64,000 nucleotides of DNA from Megaleporinus macrocephalus (GCA_021613375.1 CM038708.1:32015559-32079558), one strand, 5' to 3'. Positions 50,677 through 63,978 are shown, counted from the first letter of the stretch. Made by a program: numbers and translations. Notes: generated by a model from the letters alone, not told the origin.

Positions 50677-50799
50677 CCTCACATGCCCCAAAGAACATCA
50701 AAGCAGCAATGTAGATACAGAAGAAATCTAACTATGTCTGATAGAATAGCTTGTAGTTAACAAGTAACATGTCACAAAATAAAATGTCACAAAAAATAA

Positions 50800-50930
50800 A
50801 AAAGAAAGCCTCCTTTTGCTATTGGGAGGTTCATTATTCAATCCCTGAGTGTGTCTAAGTGTTCCTGAGCAAGGCACTGAATGTCTTTTGGCTCCTGACG
50901 TATATGTTTCCAGCATGAAGCTACTGGTGT
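50800..50930 (+). mobile_element. SINE-like fragment
   Basis: TTCAATCCCTGAGTGTGTCT and GTTCCTGAGCAAGGCACTGA followed by TTTTGGCTCCTGACG resemble the tRNA-related/conserved central part of fish SINEs. The A-box region is not clear. Confidence 0.4.
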
Positions 50931-51887
50931 CACTTGAGAAGCAAATACATAATTCATTAATCAATCAATACAGCATTTTTACTATATAGTTATTCCTTAA
51001 ATGTGTTTGTAGTTGTATGTATACTCTACAAATCAATAATTGTTTTGAATTGATTTTTTAAAAGTTTTTTATGTCTTTTTCATAATGAATGTTATTACTC
51101 AACTGTATTACATGATAAACAAGAATATTGTGCATTTTTATCAGGTCACAGTATCAGACACATCTGATGAGTCTCCCACAAACCTTTCTTCTTTTTCCAT
51201 CGAGCGGAAAGATTGAGAAACCATTAAAAGAAAAAGAAATCTAAGAAGATTAAAGGACTGCAGTGGACGAATATCCTTTCTAAAAGGATTGCGAACAATA
51301 TATCTGTATTGTTCAATTGCATTCAAACTGCACAGACTAAAGGTTTTAGGGTCCTATGCACACAAAGGCATGCATAGGGTCCAAAAAAGCAAGCCCAGAA
51401 TTCTGGTGTCTTGGTTATTATCGTTTTGAGGATTGTCCTGTCAGTGTTACTGTGACGGTAGATAGAGAGAAGGACTTGAAGGCCAAAGTGGAGTTCCGAG
51501 GTGAAGAGAGTGTTCACAATTGCACAGAACTGAAGAGACAACCTGTCAGAGTGTGCTACATATGAAGCACTTGTTTAATCAGACTTTATTGTGCACACGA
51601 CAGGAAGGTGATAGTGTTTATTAAACAAAAAATGTTATATAAACATCTCAAAAAAACATTTTAGAACCAAATTTACGGGACAGTAATACAGTAAGTCTGT
51701 CTACAAGTGATAGTAACATTGGTTAGACATATTTATACCAATATACAAACATTAGAATTCTCTTAGCAGAGTCTTGGCTTACCATAAAATACAAAATATA
51801 GAAAATACAAAAAATAAAATATTGTTAAACTCAGAAAATATTGTTTGATGCAGTAAGATTGTAGTTTCTATACACAGTGCATTGAAC

Positions 51888-51889
<2 letters not shown>

Positions 51890-51982
<93 letters not shown>
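51890..51982. repeat. (AT)n followed by a 42-base T tract
   Basis: About 25 AT units run to 51940, then T to 51982, followed within 14 bases by CTGCAG, an acceptor-like site. Confidence 0.95.
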
Positions 51983-53999
51983 CATTATCACTGCAGTACA
52001 CCAAACCACTACCATCCATGCACGTTTTTGGCCTCCTCACCACTGCAAGTACTTTGGGAGAGCTTGATGACATGGTGCAAAGTGCTGTGGTACTGTTTTC
52101 CAGTACATACCAAGGCCCAGTGTTGAAAAACATTTCCACAATCTGCAGTGTTGGCTACAAAATAAACAAATTAAAATGGAAGAGATTGCCAGGTACCACA
52201 ACATTTCGGAAGTCTCACAGTAAATTCTACTTCTACATGTGCATGAATTAGTCTAACAGATCTTTATATTAAAAGCAACATAAAGATAAAAATACTATAT
52301 TAGTACCAATTGAAGTTGTTAGGATGTATTTGCTGTTGGCGTGTACATTTTGTTTTTAAATACCAATTTTGCTTACACTTTAAATTTCCATTTAATTGTA
52401 GGTAATCCAGGGAAACAACAACATTGAGAGACATCACAAGCATGTCATTTCACAAGCTCCACTCGAGAAGAAAGGTGAGCCCAACCTTTACCATAGTAAA
52501 GGCCTTGTGGCTCACATTACTAAGTACCTGCTTCCATATGCTGCATTGTGGACTGGGATAATGCTCGGTGGGTCATAATCATATTATTTTATCCTTATCA
52601 CCTTTTTATTTATCTCTTATTTATTTAATAATTGTTACTAGTGTTGTTAATCTAATTACATTACACACTCTGTGATTAACTAATCTACATTAATTGCATT
52701 TATCACTCTTTACTATAAACGTATTTTTGTGTAATTTAAATACATTTTAGCGTAGCAGTAAATCAATGAATGAAAAACTGCCGCATCTCCAGGTCACAGT
52801 GTTTACTAGAGACACACACTGCACATTACGTAGACTAATTTATTGTAAATAAAACTAGCTGTTTGTGTGTACGGAGCCTTTGGGACATGATAATCAAACG
52901 CAGATGGTTGGCGTTAGCTAGCTAGTTTCCAGACTCTTGCATTTCACCTGCTTCCCACATACCTGATCCAACTAATATGATCATTAACACCACCTTACTA
53001 AGTTAATACAGCGTTTACAGCAGGACACGCTCTAAGATGTACAGGACAGTGTGCTTTCAGGACTAGGATTAAGAAAGGCTAAACTAGCGTTAGCAGCGGT
53101 AAAGCTAGTTAACGGTGGTGCTGGGGGGCTGATGTCCAGCGTGGTGGTGATTTTCTCTAAACACAAACTCTAAACTCTCTTTCTCTCTGCTGATACTGTA
53201 TAGATTGCTTAGTTCCATCATGAGTAACGACAGGTAACAGGCTCGTATGGTCTTCCTGGGTTTAGACAAAAATTTTGCAAGTGTGCATTTGATTGATGGC
53301 TACCCGGCTTGTCCCACCTCTCCATATACATCAAAGTAGTTATGATTGGCTGTTTCCTAACTTGTCCCTGTCTTTCACAAAACTAAATCAGTTCTGATTA
53401 GATGTCGCGACTTGGTTAACTAAAGTGTCAATCAATTTCGTCATAGTTTTTATCTTTTATTTAGCTATTGTCTCGTTTTTGTCATGAAAAAAAGGTTTGT
53501 TGACAAAAACTCTGATGAAAATGGTTAACATTGCTCTGGTCCAAAGACATGCAGTCAGGTGATCTGGGGACACTAAATAGCTCCAGGTGTGAGTGTATGT
53601 CTCCTGTGATAGACAAGGCTGTTTGGGGTGTTTCCTGCCTTCTGTAATATAAGTGGTTTTGTGTATCATTAACTCTTGTAGACTGGTGAAAACAACAACA
53701 GCACAACTGCTATCCATGTTAATAAATAGCCTTAATATTCCTCCATATCAATCAACATTAATAGACCTAAACTAAGTAATATGTTTTTCAAGACAGTCTA
53801 TTGAATCATTTCATATTAAAACACGTGAATGAATCATTTCAAATATGTCCAGTTTGTTCAAGATAGGAAAAGTGAATATGATAAACAGATTAATTAATAT
53901 CATGTGTACTGTAAATAGATTGCAATTATATTGTCATATTGGTTTTAAATCAAAACGGTCTACTTTAGGATTGGCCACTTAATCACATTCTGCATTCTT

Positions 54000-54130
54000 T
54001 AAACTTGTTCCAAAAATACGTTTTGTAGAGGATGTCGTCCCTCTCTATAGTCCCTCCGAATTTCAAGGTCATTTCTGACTCTCCAGAGGACAAGTAGAGG
54101 TGCGTAAGTAGACGCCACACTACCAAACAA
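54000..54130 (-). pseudogene. Possible N-terminal scrap of a Harbinger-type transposase
   Basis: The minus strand reads LEIRRDYRERRHPLQNVFLEQV then a stop, resembling the R.RERxxPL segment near the start of HARBI1-like proteins. It is in the opposite orientation to the C-terminal half at 54562-55022, so if related the element is rearranged. Weak. Confidence 0.25.
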
Positions 54131-54561
54131 ATGGTTTTAATGTTCTTGTGTTATCTTTCTCTCACTTACTATTTAGGATCTGATAAACACCATGTATATT
54201 GGCCCATGTATATTGGCCCTGTGTATATGAATCCACAGCAAACAAGAGTTTTGCCTGCCTATGGACACTGTCAAACCAGGAGTCACCAGGAGGGGTATAG
54301 CTGATTCAATGTAACAAAATCCACTCTTGCCAAGCATCTCCATAATTTTGTACTCTGGTTTATGTGCACATGGCAGCCCACATTTCCTGGCCAATCTGAC
54401 AAACCCTGCACAATTCGGTGTTAGGTTTTCAAGCAGCTGGATTTCCAAACACTGTCTGTGCAGTAGACTGATGCTACATTCGTATTCAGAAGGCACGCTG
54501 TGATAACCCCCTGACATTTAACAGGAAACATTTCTATTCTATCATTCTTACTGGGTTCTGT

Positions 54562-55022
54562 GACAGTCACTGGTGGTTTACCCATGTTATCCTGGGTCAC
54601 CCTGGTAGCTGGCATGATGCCAGAGCCTTTCGCCTCACAGAGGTTGCTCGATTCTTGGAAGAAGATGCCCTGTCCCTGGTCCCGCAAGGAATGTATATAA
54701 CTGGGGATTCAGCCTTCCCTCTATTGCCTCAACTGATGAGGACTTACAGAGACAATGGGCACTTGACAGCTAGGCAGAGGAACTTCAATAGAAAACTAAA
54801 AACAGTGCCCGTGTAGTCATTGAGCATGCCTTTGGCGTTTTGAAAACAAAGTTTAGGAGACGCCAATGTCTGCACATGAGAAATGTCCAAAACATCAGCT
54901 CAGCAGTGTTAGCAGGTTGCATTCTGTATAACATTTGCTTGGACCCTGGAGGCCAAGGTGATGAAGTACAGGATGAAGAAGATGACGAACTGCATCCACC
55001 ACACTGTCACAATCGAAACTGA
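54562..55022 (+). pseudogene. PIF/Harbinger (HARBI1-like) transposase, C-terminal half
   Basis: The plus strand reads HPGSWHDARAFRLTEVARFL, then MYITGDSAFPLLPQLM (a catalytic-Asp region) and LTARQRNFNRKL. After a frameshift near 54800 it continues ARVVIEHAFGVLKTKF (catalytic Glu), the usual order in HARBI1-like DDE transposases. It then reads SAVLAGCILYNICLDPGGQG and ends at TGA (55020-55022) with an acidic tail. The N-terminal domain and first Asp motif are absent upstream in this orientation. A dead DNA-transposon copy. Confidence 0.8.
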
Positions 55023-55619
55023 GTTCATTACAGAGACATGACTTGTTTACATATCTAAAAGTTCATCAATGTATTTGTCCCCCCCCCCTTTTTCACACTT
55101 TAATTTTGTAAGCTGGTGGAAATTATACCACAGGGTGATGTAAAGCACTTGTATTCTATGTTTTGGAAAAGATGTAACGGGTGATATACATTTCCGTAAG
55201 GTGTAAGGTGTTTTAGACTAATAGACATTGAAGTTACTCATTGTTTAAGTGCCTTCCCATCATCAGGACTCCTGCTGTGCCTCCACGTGGCAGCTCATGG
55301 AAAGTGTGTGACAGGCACCCAGATAGGGCAGTTCGGAGCATCAGTGGTCCACAGAGGTGCAGTCACTTTATTGTATTGTGACCAGCCAACCACTGCCCTG
55401 TTGTGGGGATATTTGTGATAAATCCTTAATTGCAGTGTATTACAAGTGTGTATTATGAGGTTGAGAGATGAATGCACAGTTAGTCACCAAGAAACTTTGT
55501 GTATGAGCAATGTTTTCCAGTAGCATGATAGTTTCTTGTTGTCTTGAAATTTCCTTTAATTGTTCAGTAATTTGTCCTTGACACATTAATATATATTTTT
55601 TTCAAATCCTCTTCTCCTC

Positions 55620-56700
55620 CTTTTCTTCAGCCTTTAACACCATTCCAAGTCTGGTCGCACGATGGACTCCAACACCACTGTCCTTCTTTCTGCATGGGCC
55701 TCATATCATTAAAAAAAGAGTAGCTGGTTGACCGTCTCCTACTTGTTGCAGGATTCTCAGAGCTAGGAGAGGGACCAGGCTGCTCCTCACTGACAGGACT
55801 GTTTAGCTTTGCATGGGAGATGCAGGGCTGCTTCTTTCCAGTGAATGAAGGCAGCTGAGAGGTCTTCTCTGGAAATAACTGTAGAGCATGCCTGGTGGTG
55901 CACTACTCACCCATGACGTCCCAAACGGTCCATCCATTTTCCAAAAAAAAAAAAAGCTTTAGCTGGTAAATGTTTTAAGTTCCTGCTGTGACCTACTTTG
56001 ATACATTAATATTATACATATGTAAAGAACATGTAAGTATACATCAGGTTTTACACAATTTTGTGTCATTTCTTTGGAACATAAATATTGTCATGAATAT
56101 TGTGTTCTCTTATTAATATCATTATAATCAAATACTGTACCTTGGCTTGCCAACAGGTTAGCTGGGAATATGAACTACTCTGGGCCTAGTCTGGCTAGAG
56201 GTGATAGCTGGAAGCTGTCCCCCACTGAAGTGCTGGATTGGGTGATAGTCCTGGGAATTTGAAAAGAACTGTGGGTGTAAGGAATAGAGGGGACCTGGTT
56301 GCAGTAGTGGAGGACTGGGTGAATGCCCTGGGGATGTAACAAGGACGGTGGGTGTAAGGGAGAGGGTATTTGCAGGAGTCTATTCTTCAAATTAATAAGG
56401 ATGTTGTCCATGTCCTGATATTAAGGCTCATACACCATGAAACATGGGGTAAAAGAGAAATATTCCACAACTGTTCTTAATTTGTAACAATATGCCACTC
56501 GAAGTAGATTGTTTCATTGGGCAGTGATGGCTTTTTTAGCTTTAATGGGTGGTCTTAAGCTTACATATTTCACATAGCAGTGATGCTGTGTGTGCCATTT
56601 TGGGTGATGATCTGGGCCTAGTCTGGCTGGAGGTGATAGCTGGAAGGTGTCCCCCACTGAAGTGCTGGACTGGGTGATAGTCCTGGTAAACCATAATAAT
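55620..56700 (-). other. Possible second-ORF debris of the Harbinger element
   Basis: Minus-strand open pieces (PSSENPATSRRRSTSYSFFN at about 55780-55690; a 78-residue proline/serine-rich stretch at 56411-56175) sit beside the transposase. Harbinger elements usually carry a second DNA-binding protein, which this might be, but no MADF/Myb motif is visible. A segment of about 75 bp at 56184-56258 is repeated at 56611-56686. Confidence 0.2.
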
Positions 56701-57435
56701 TATAAGTGAACCAGAGACGACATTAGTGTGATTTAATTGCTGTGAGATAAAATGAACTTGTTATAACTATTCATATAACATACTGGATGTTGCTATTTAA
56801 CAGATGTATTGTGTAACACTAAATGAATAATGGTTCATTTGTGCATTGATCAATTGTATAGAAGTCTTTTCTTCAGACACAGATAAAGTTAATATTCAGA
56901 CAATGAATATGAATTATACATAACACAATCAGCTGTTGAACACTGTTTTGTTATATTCCAGAACAGCCTTTCTGAACCTTGTTCTTGGAAATAAACATGA
57001 CACCATTCTCATTCACACAGCTTTAATTGTTTGGCACATTTACACATTAAAATATAGAAGAAAGGAAAAACAGAAGGAGAAAGGAAAAAGAGACACAAAT
57101 GCAATAGCGATGTAGTGCTTTTAAACACAGTTACAAATCATAAGAGCAATATGTTAAATACTGCATGAAAATGAACTGTCATGATACTAGATATGATAGT
57201 ATTAGTGTAAATATAGGATCTTTAAACAGCTTTAAAACACCCTTGGTGGTTTCACATTGTTTTAGATACTGAAAATATATAAAGTTAATATTAAATTCAC
57301 TGCTTAATTTGCATTAAAATAGACAATTTGAATTAAATTGATGGAAAAACCTGAGCTTGCTACCGAAATTGCTAAACAATACTGTGTGACGTCGCTGGTG
57401 GACAACAGTGAACAGTGTTGCAGTACAACAGCAGT

Positions 57436-57576
57436 ATGACTGACTGGGACTGCGAAATTTCCAGTGCTGGTACTTCAGATTCAGATAATATTTCTGAATT
57501 TGAATTTAAAAAGGACTCAAATATGGTTATTGTAAAATATGATCAAAGTCGAACTCGACACTATAAATCTTCGTAA
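57436..57576 (+). CDS. Small unrecognised ORF, 46 aa
   Basis: ATG at 57436 opens MTDWDCEISSAGTSDSDNIS, an acidic serine-rich sequence ending RTRHYKSS and TAA. It resembles the N-termini of some transposon-encoded proteins, but no family is recognised. It may be a first coding exon or chance. Confidence 0.2.
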   Translation: MTDWDCEISSAGTSDSDNISEFEFKKDSNMVIVKYDQSRTRHYKSS

Positions 57577-57789
57577 TTCAACTACGTTAGCTTTGTATAA
57601 CTTGAACCATCAAACTCAGCAAGTGAAGCTAACATCAGCTAAAGCAGGCGAAGTAACTGTGCGTACCCGGTTTACCTCCACGTACACAGAGGTTCTTGAA
57701 CACCCCTTGCTGGTTTCCTTTCACGCCCATATTGTTGGAAAAGCGTCAGTCTTCAGATCCAGACGTTGTGTAAGCCTACACCCCATAGT

Positions 57790-57840
<51 letters not shown>
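57790..57840. repeat. (ATA)n microsatellite
   Basis: About 17 perfect ATA units. Confidence 0.95.
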
Positions 57841-57849
57841 CTTCAGGCG

Positions 57850-60800
57850 TGAAATGATCGCTACAGATGCTGAAGTGAGAGGATGTTCTTTTCCAATGTG
57901 CCTATTTAGAAGTTGACAAATTTAGTCCACATTCTAGATATTTGGGGGTCTTTGGGCCATTTGTGCATGGGGGTCCACTGTACATCAAATTATTGCAGTC
58001 AAAAACAACAACAACACCTTTCTGTCATTTTACATTACTGTAAGTGCATCTGCCAGCGTGTTGTCCACCAACTATCTCACAGGCACATGGGCGTGGTAGT
58101 GGGGGGAAAAGTGGACCTGACTACCAAGGGCCCAAGTAGGGAGAGGGGCCCATGAAAATCCTAACTTTTTTTTTTTGCCCATGTTCCTTGTGTACTGGCA
58201 TGGATAGGGGCCCACTGACATTGAGAGTGTACAGGCTGACTATTAATTTATATTAATATAATTAATAATCACAAGTTATAATCTCATATTGCGTTATAGT
58301 TATGTGTTTTACGTTTTTATATTAGCTAGTGCTTAGCCTTTAGTGGTGATATATTTTACTACAAAAAGTGTCAAATGTGATAGGTGTCCGCAGAACTTCT
58401 AACCAATGAGAATTAAGCTCTCTCGGCTCAAGCAGTTAGAGAAGAGCAACTGCAGTGACTTAGTGTGAAGTATGCAGCCACCTTGCATCGCACCGAGCAC
58501 TGAGTCCAACACTCCTATAGAGGTTTTATTCAGAGGCTGAGTGTTATTTAAGCCCCAGCTGTTTATAGAAGGAAGTGTGTCTCTGTTCCTCTTGTTAAAC
58601 AGATATCTCTCAAGAAGTGCGTCTGAAATCACCTACCAGTCAGTAGGTACTAGATTAGAGCCAGTACGTACTGCTCGATCAACAGACCAGTAGGCAAGTT
58701 TTAGTAGCCACACAATCTCAGACGTACTACGTCCGCTATACTGCCAGCGTCCTGTGAGGCAAGTTATAATATTTTATAACCAATACTGATAACATCTTTG
58801 AATTTAAATATCTCTGAATTAAAAAAATCCAACCAACATAAACAAACTAAACTGAAATTCAAGACATCAATTTTAGTCATAAAACGTGAAGTGAGACAAG
58901 ATTGAGCTGAAATAACAGTTCAGAAAATAATAGTATATAGACTATATTTGAAGTTGTGATCATGAGTTTAAATCCTGTATATATATATCCTATATATATA
59001 TATATAAATCCTATATATATATAAAATTGAACTAATACTGGTCAGATTCTAGTAATTACATAATACATTTAATTTACATAAATATTACAAACTGAATTCT
59101 GTTTACATTTGATTTACATCTGTAGTGATAGTTATGAATCTTTTCTGATGTTTTTTTTCCTGATATGACATTCAACACACCCTTACAGAGAACACTTGAG
59201 TTTATTTACTAAATTTACTGAACAAAAATAAAGCATATAATGTAGGCTGTGCAGAAATTCTGACACATTGTATATTTTATGGAATATTTTTGTCTGATAT
59301 GTTAAACACAGCCATAATCAGAAATGTAGCACAAAAATCTGCAGATAATTAGAATATTTAAGTGTTTATCTCTCTGTAGAGGACTTGTTGACTAACGTTG
59401 ATGAGTAAGTAGCTGAAGTAGTAAGTAGTAAGAGCATGAGGTAGTTACCTAAGTGACGGACATGTAAACAAATTATAATTTATATATATTTATATATAAA
59501 CCATCATTATAAATGACCACAGGTTATCACTTTTTCTATGTTTTTTTTATTTAAAGGCAACTGTTGGGGGGGGGGGTTGAAAATAATAATATGAAGGTGG
59601 ACTTGTATAAAATAAAATAAAAAATAAAAATAAATAAACGACCACAGGTATTTGAGACTAGGAGTATTTTACCTTTCACCATATGTTATTTATTAATTTT
59701 CAGGTTTATAATACTCATATAATTCATAATATCATAATACTTTGGTAGGTTTTTTTGTATAAAAGAGGTCAAAATTAATTTTAACATTTTAGGAGCAATC
59801 TGATTTTGTTACTGAGGATTTAAGACCAATATGTAAATTACATCAGTTCTGATTTGCTGTGCAAGGCTCAGCACACACAGAAACAGAAAAGATACTTCAC
59901 AACATGAGAAACAAACCAAACAGTTTGTATAGCAACGACAAGACACGAGCACAATCAGTAATGGGGTGAGGAAGATCTGGATAGGCCGAAGAGTTCTGGG
60001 AATGGAGGTTTCAGGGTCTTTGCGTTGCACTGAGCTGAAGGAGGACAGACTTGAAATGAAATCTAAACGTTTAAAATAAGTTAAGGTTTTTGCTGCTTTA
60101 AAGATTTTGGAAAGAGATGATATTCAAAGTTTGGATGTTTTGATGATTTGTTTATTAAAGTTAAAATAAGTTAAACAGATGGTTCTGCACATTTCAGTGT
60201 ACAACTACTGCTTGTTTAACAATTTAACATATTGGGAAAAAATAAACATACAATGTGGACTTCACAAAGGTTATGGCATAATTAGTTTTTTTTCTAAATG
60301 CGCAATAAAATTTTTGTGTGTTTCTCAGAAATAAGAGTCTCCTAAAGGGTGCTCAAATAAAAAGTTAAGCCATTTTCCCAAAACCTAAAGTAACAGGTCA
60401 TAAAACTACTGAGTAACTTGCAGGACTGCAGTGGAACTTCTTGCATATCCAACATCTCTCAGCAGAAAACTGCACGTTTTTTTAGGTGCTATTCTTCTGT
60501 TTCTGGGATCTTTTAAGGTTAAATAAGAATCACTAACGTCAGAGCTGAGAAGTGAGATCATGTATAAAGTAGTACAGATGCTGAACCAATATAATGTAAT
60601 ATACACAAGAAATGAATGACTAAATGTTAATAACTAAAACTGTTCCTAGTTAAAGGAAGATTGTTTCCCTTATAAAACTACCTGAAAAGAAATCAAACAA
60701 TCATAAACTCCATCAGACTTATTTCAGCAGCTGGAACTGAGTTAATGTCACCTGTCCATCTTTGTCAACTGCTACACTCTCAGTTACATCTCTATGCCAT

Positions 60801-60980
60801 CCAGGTGCACCTGCATTGAGATAGGATGGGACTGTTTCAGCCCACTTTACATAAAGGCTCAGTCAGAGACTGCCTCAGTCAGAGACTGCCTCAGTCAGAG
60901 ACTGCCTCTACCTGTGCAGCTTCTAAGGCTTTGCTATCCAGATTTCAAACAGAGACTCCTTTCTTTAGAATTTAGTTTAT
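57850..60980. other. Intergenic DNA, no gene seen
   Basis: Very AT-rich, with short TA runs near 58980-59025 and 59480-59500, an A/TAAA-rich stretch near 59605-59640 and a G9 run near 59568. No gene features. Confidence 0.55.
60861..60908. repeat. Three tandem 16-bp units
   Basis: AGTCAGAGACTGCCTC is repeated exactly three times. Confidence 0.95.
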
Positions 60981-60984
60981 TCAA

Positions 60985-61205
60985 CTGTTAATACTGTTTG
61001 ACCAGAGGAGGACGGGTCTTCCTTGTGAGTCTGGTTCCTCCCAAGGTTTCTTCCTCCAGTCTGAGGGAGGAGTTCTTGCCACTGTTGCCTCTGGCTTGCT
61101 CACTGGGGGATATATGTTGTAACTGTCTGTTTCCAAAACTCTGTAAAGCTGCTTTGAGACAACATGGTTGTAAAAAGCGCTATATAAATAAACTTGACTT
61201 GACTA
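60985..61205 (+). mobile_element. LINE/SINE 3' tail fragment
   Basis: ACCAGAGGAGGACGGGTCTT, GGTTCCTCCCAAGGTTTCTT, GTAAAAAGCGCTATATAAAT and the end ATAAACTTGACTTGACT form a very common fish retroelement 3' end. The TTGAC-repeat tail is the same type as that of the LINE at 42194. Confidence 0.65.
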
Positions 61206-61324
61206 AATGTAACTATAGTTACTACCCACCTCTGTTAATGCTATTAGTGAGAATATTAAGTACATCAAAATAGTAATTAACAACAATAGATTATATGACA
61301 TGTACGATTAAAGTGATATCACAG

Positions 61325-61520
61325 CACTCACTAGGCAGAAGACAGCAAACACCTTGAACAGGCCGCTAGGCCATCACAGTCCATCTCCTTGTAACTCCAG
61401 TAAAACAATGTGTCAGACATCAAGCAGCTACAGCTAACCATATGATGCAGCGGCTTTCTGTGAGGGAGCTTTTAGAGTAGGGCTCCTGGTTCAGCACCAC
61501 AGTAAACACTTCTGACCCTG
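61325..61520. repeat. Left half of the 41632-42160 repeat
   Basis: It shares AGGCAGAAGACAGCAAACACC, AAAACAATGTGTCAGACATC, GGCTTTCTGTGAGGGAGCTT and CAGTAAACACTTCTGACCC with 41650-41840. Confidence 0.6.
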
Positions 61521-61529
61521 TAAGTTTCT

Positions 61530-62789
61530 CTGTGTCACTGAGTGGACCCAAGTGCTGAGTTTGTTAATTTATTCATTTATTTTGTGTTAAGGTCAAGAAG
61601 TTATAGGAGAAAGGAGGGTGCTTTCCTGCTAGCACACCTCTGCGCTGACTGAGCCCTCTGCTGGTGGCTCGCAGGGCAGGCTGGGCCATTGCACTGTACT
61701 CAAGGGCGTAGGAGCGGGTTTGACATTGGGGAGACACATTTGCTAATATGAACCAAATATATTATTGCCTATAATCCTAAATATAACCCTAAATATTGCC
61801 TATAACCTGATTCCACTGTAAAATCACTGTATGTATAGTGACGTAGAACTTTGAAATTTGTGGAATTACAGTAAATTACTAATAAATGAACAAAATACAA
61901 CATTACCTGTACTTCAGTTTATTATTAGATAAATCCAATTCAAGATCACTTTATAAACTAAACTAAAGATATTTTGCATTACATGGTTATCAGAAAACTT
62001 TTAAATTATACATGCAATGTCTTGATTGTATACATATATAACCACAACAATTATTACTTTCTTTTGTGGCATAATGCTGAAATAAAATGATAAATAAATG
62101 TATGTTAAGGTTTCCTGACTAGACAAGACTAACATTAATGTTAGACAGTAAGGCTGTGCCCCAAACAGCACCCTCTGGAATATTACATACTGCACTACTG
62201 AAAGCACGTCTAACGCTGGTGTCATTTTATTTAGTCATTAATTTAGTTATTTCATTTGTTATATTTTTTTTATGTATTTAGCGTAGTAGTAGTCTGCAGC
62301 AGGGGCGATTGTAGGCTTAGAAGTTTAGCTGAGCACCCAAATAAGAACAGCTCATAATAAAAAACTATATTTTAGAAGTCATTTCTGACCATCAATCCAA
62401 AATCAGTGTTGGAGAAACACTGTGACTGGGAAAAACCTTAGTTCACAAAGCTTAGTTTACAAATGTATTAAGACATTTTATTAATAGTAAAATATAATAA
62501 AGGATATATTTTGGTTTTTTTTTTATTTAAGAGAGAAATATATAGATCCATATCAGTTTAACACATTTTTCTCATTGAATATTCAGCTTCTGTGGGCTAC
62601 ATCAGCGTGACCAGATGAGAATGAAAGAAATTCAGGGCATGAGACTTGAGGAAGCGTGTCATGACAGAATAATTATAATAATTTAGATCAGACACATTCA
62701 TTCTAATAATCAGATACTGAGCATATGATCAAGATCATGTTGGCCTTACTCGAATATAATAACTGAATATCTATAGCTGACCTGCTGAC

Positions 62790-62822
<33 letters not shown>

Positions 62823-63760
62823 ACACACAGAGTTACGTTACAGCATCATCTCTTCATATCTTATCATTCTATAACATTAATTATCTAATACACATACAGA
62901 CAGCACTACTCTAACACCTTAGCTTTAATAACACACAGACTAACCAACAGCACAGCAGCTACAGCTTCTCTCTCCTTTATAAACAGTAAACAGACCTGCA
63001 GCATTAGCCTGCTAAAATAAAATAAACCCTCAGATAGTCACTCCTAGTTAACAATAACAGAATAAAGAGTGATTAGAAATATGGACTGCTGAGAATGACT
63101 GTAATGTGTTAGTTCTGAGTGTGTGTGTTTGGGGGGGGGTTGCTTCCTTCTTGTTGTTAAAATAATTGGTTTAACCATATACTCTCTATGGTTTTAACAA
63201 AAAAAAACAGCTTGTCAGAGACATATTAACGTTAAAAGAATTTTTTTTTTTACTATAATCTTTAGGAGTGCTGGGACTTAAAGACTTAGACTTAAATCTA
63301 AACTAGGGCTATTTACGCCCCTGGTCTGCAGTTTGGGACGTGACCAGAGAGTACTTTCTGACTGAAGTTAATATAAACGTTAGCTAACCCAACCCCTCCT
63401 AGTCTGTTACCATAACACATTATATATATTTTTTTATTCACTGCTCTCATCACTGAGCTCGCGTTTACAGCTGGTGAGCTACCCGACACTGCAGCGAGGC
63501 GAGAGCTCCGCTCAGTGAATCTGCCGACAGCAGGATATTTCTGAACAGGCATCTCAACACAAACCTTAAAGTTAAAGACCACCTAACAACTAGAGCCCGT
63601 TGCTAACAACAAACACATCGCGTGAATTGCGAAGGCTGCCGAAACGCGCTTTTAAAATAAAGTGTTTTTAAACAGTTTCCGCTTTTTCTGTGACCCCCCC
63701 CCCCCGGTTCCTACGCCAATTACTGTACTAATTAAATGTTGACAAATCGGATAACTCCAC
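61530..63760. other. Intergenic DNA separating two repeat halves
   Basis: No gene is recognised. A CpG-richer stretch at 63430-63560 has a short minus-strand open frame (MPVQKYPAVGRFTERSSRLA) with a GTAGCT donor-like site after it, too weak to call an exon. Confidence 0.45.
62789..62829. repeat. (CA)n microsatellite
   Basis: CA run with one TA interruption. Confidence 0.9.
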
Positions 63761-63767
63761 TATGCTA

Positions 63768-63905
63768 AACTAAACTAGTAAATAGAACATGTACTGAGAT
63801 GTGCAGAAAACCACTGCATCAGTGTGTGGAGGCTGCAGTGTCGCTGTATCACCGCTAGATGTCGCCATATGATTCTCAGTGAGACTCTGAGCGGTAGAAG
63901 CGCAG
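63768..63905. repeat. Right half of the 41632-42160 repeat
   Basis: It shares AAACTAAACTAGTAAATAGA, GCATCAGTGT, GGCTGCAGTGTCGC, ACCGCTAGATGTCGCCATAT and CTGAGCGGTA with 41940-42160. The corresponding left half lies 2.25 kb away at 61325. Confidence 0.65.
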
Positions 63906-63978
63906 AACCTACTGTCAGTCTGGCTCTGCTCGTGTCTCTGTCGTGTGGGCACGTGAGCCGCTCTTCGGGAGAAACAGT

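Noticed and set aside
57539..57916. 125-codon plus-strand frame with an Ile run
   Set aside because: A third of it is the (ATA)n microsatellite; no conserved segment.
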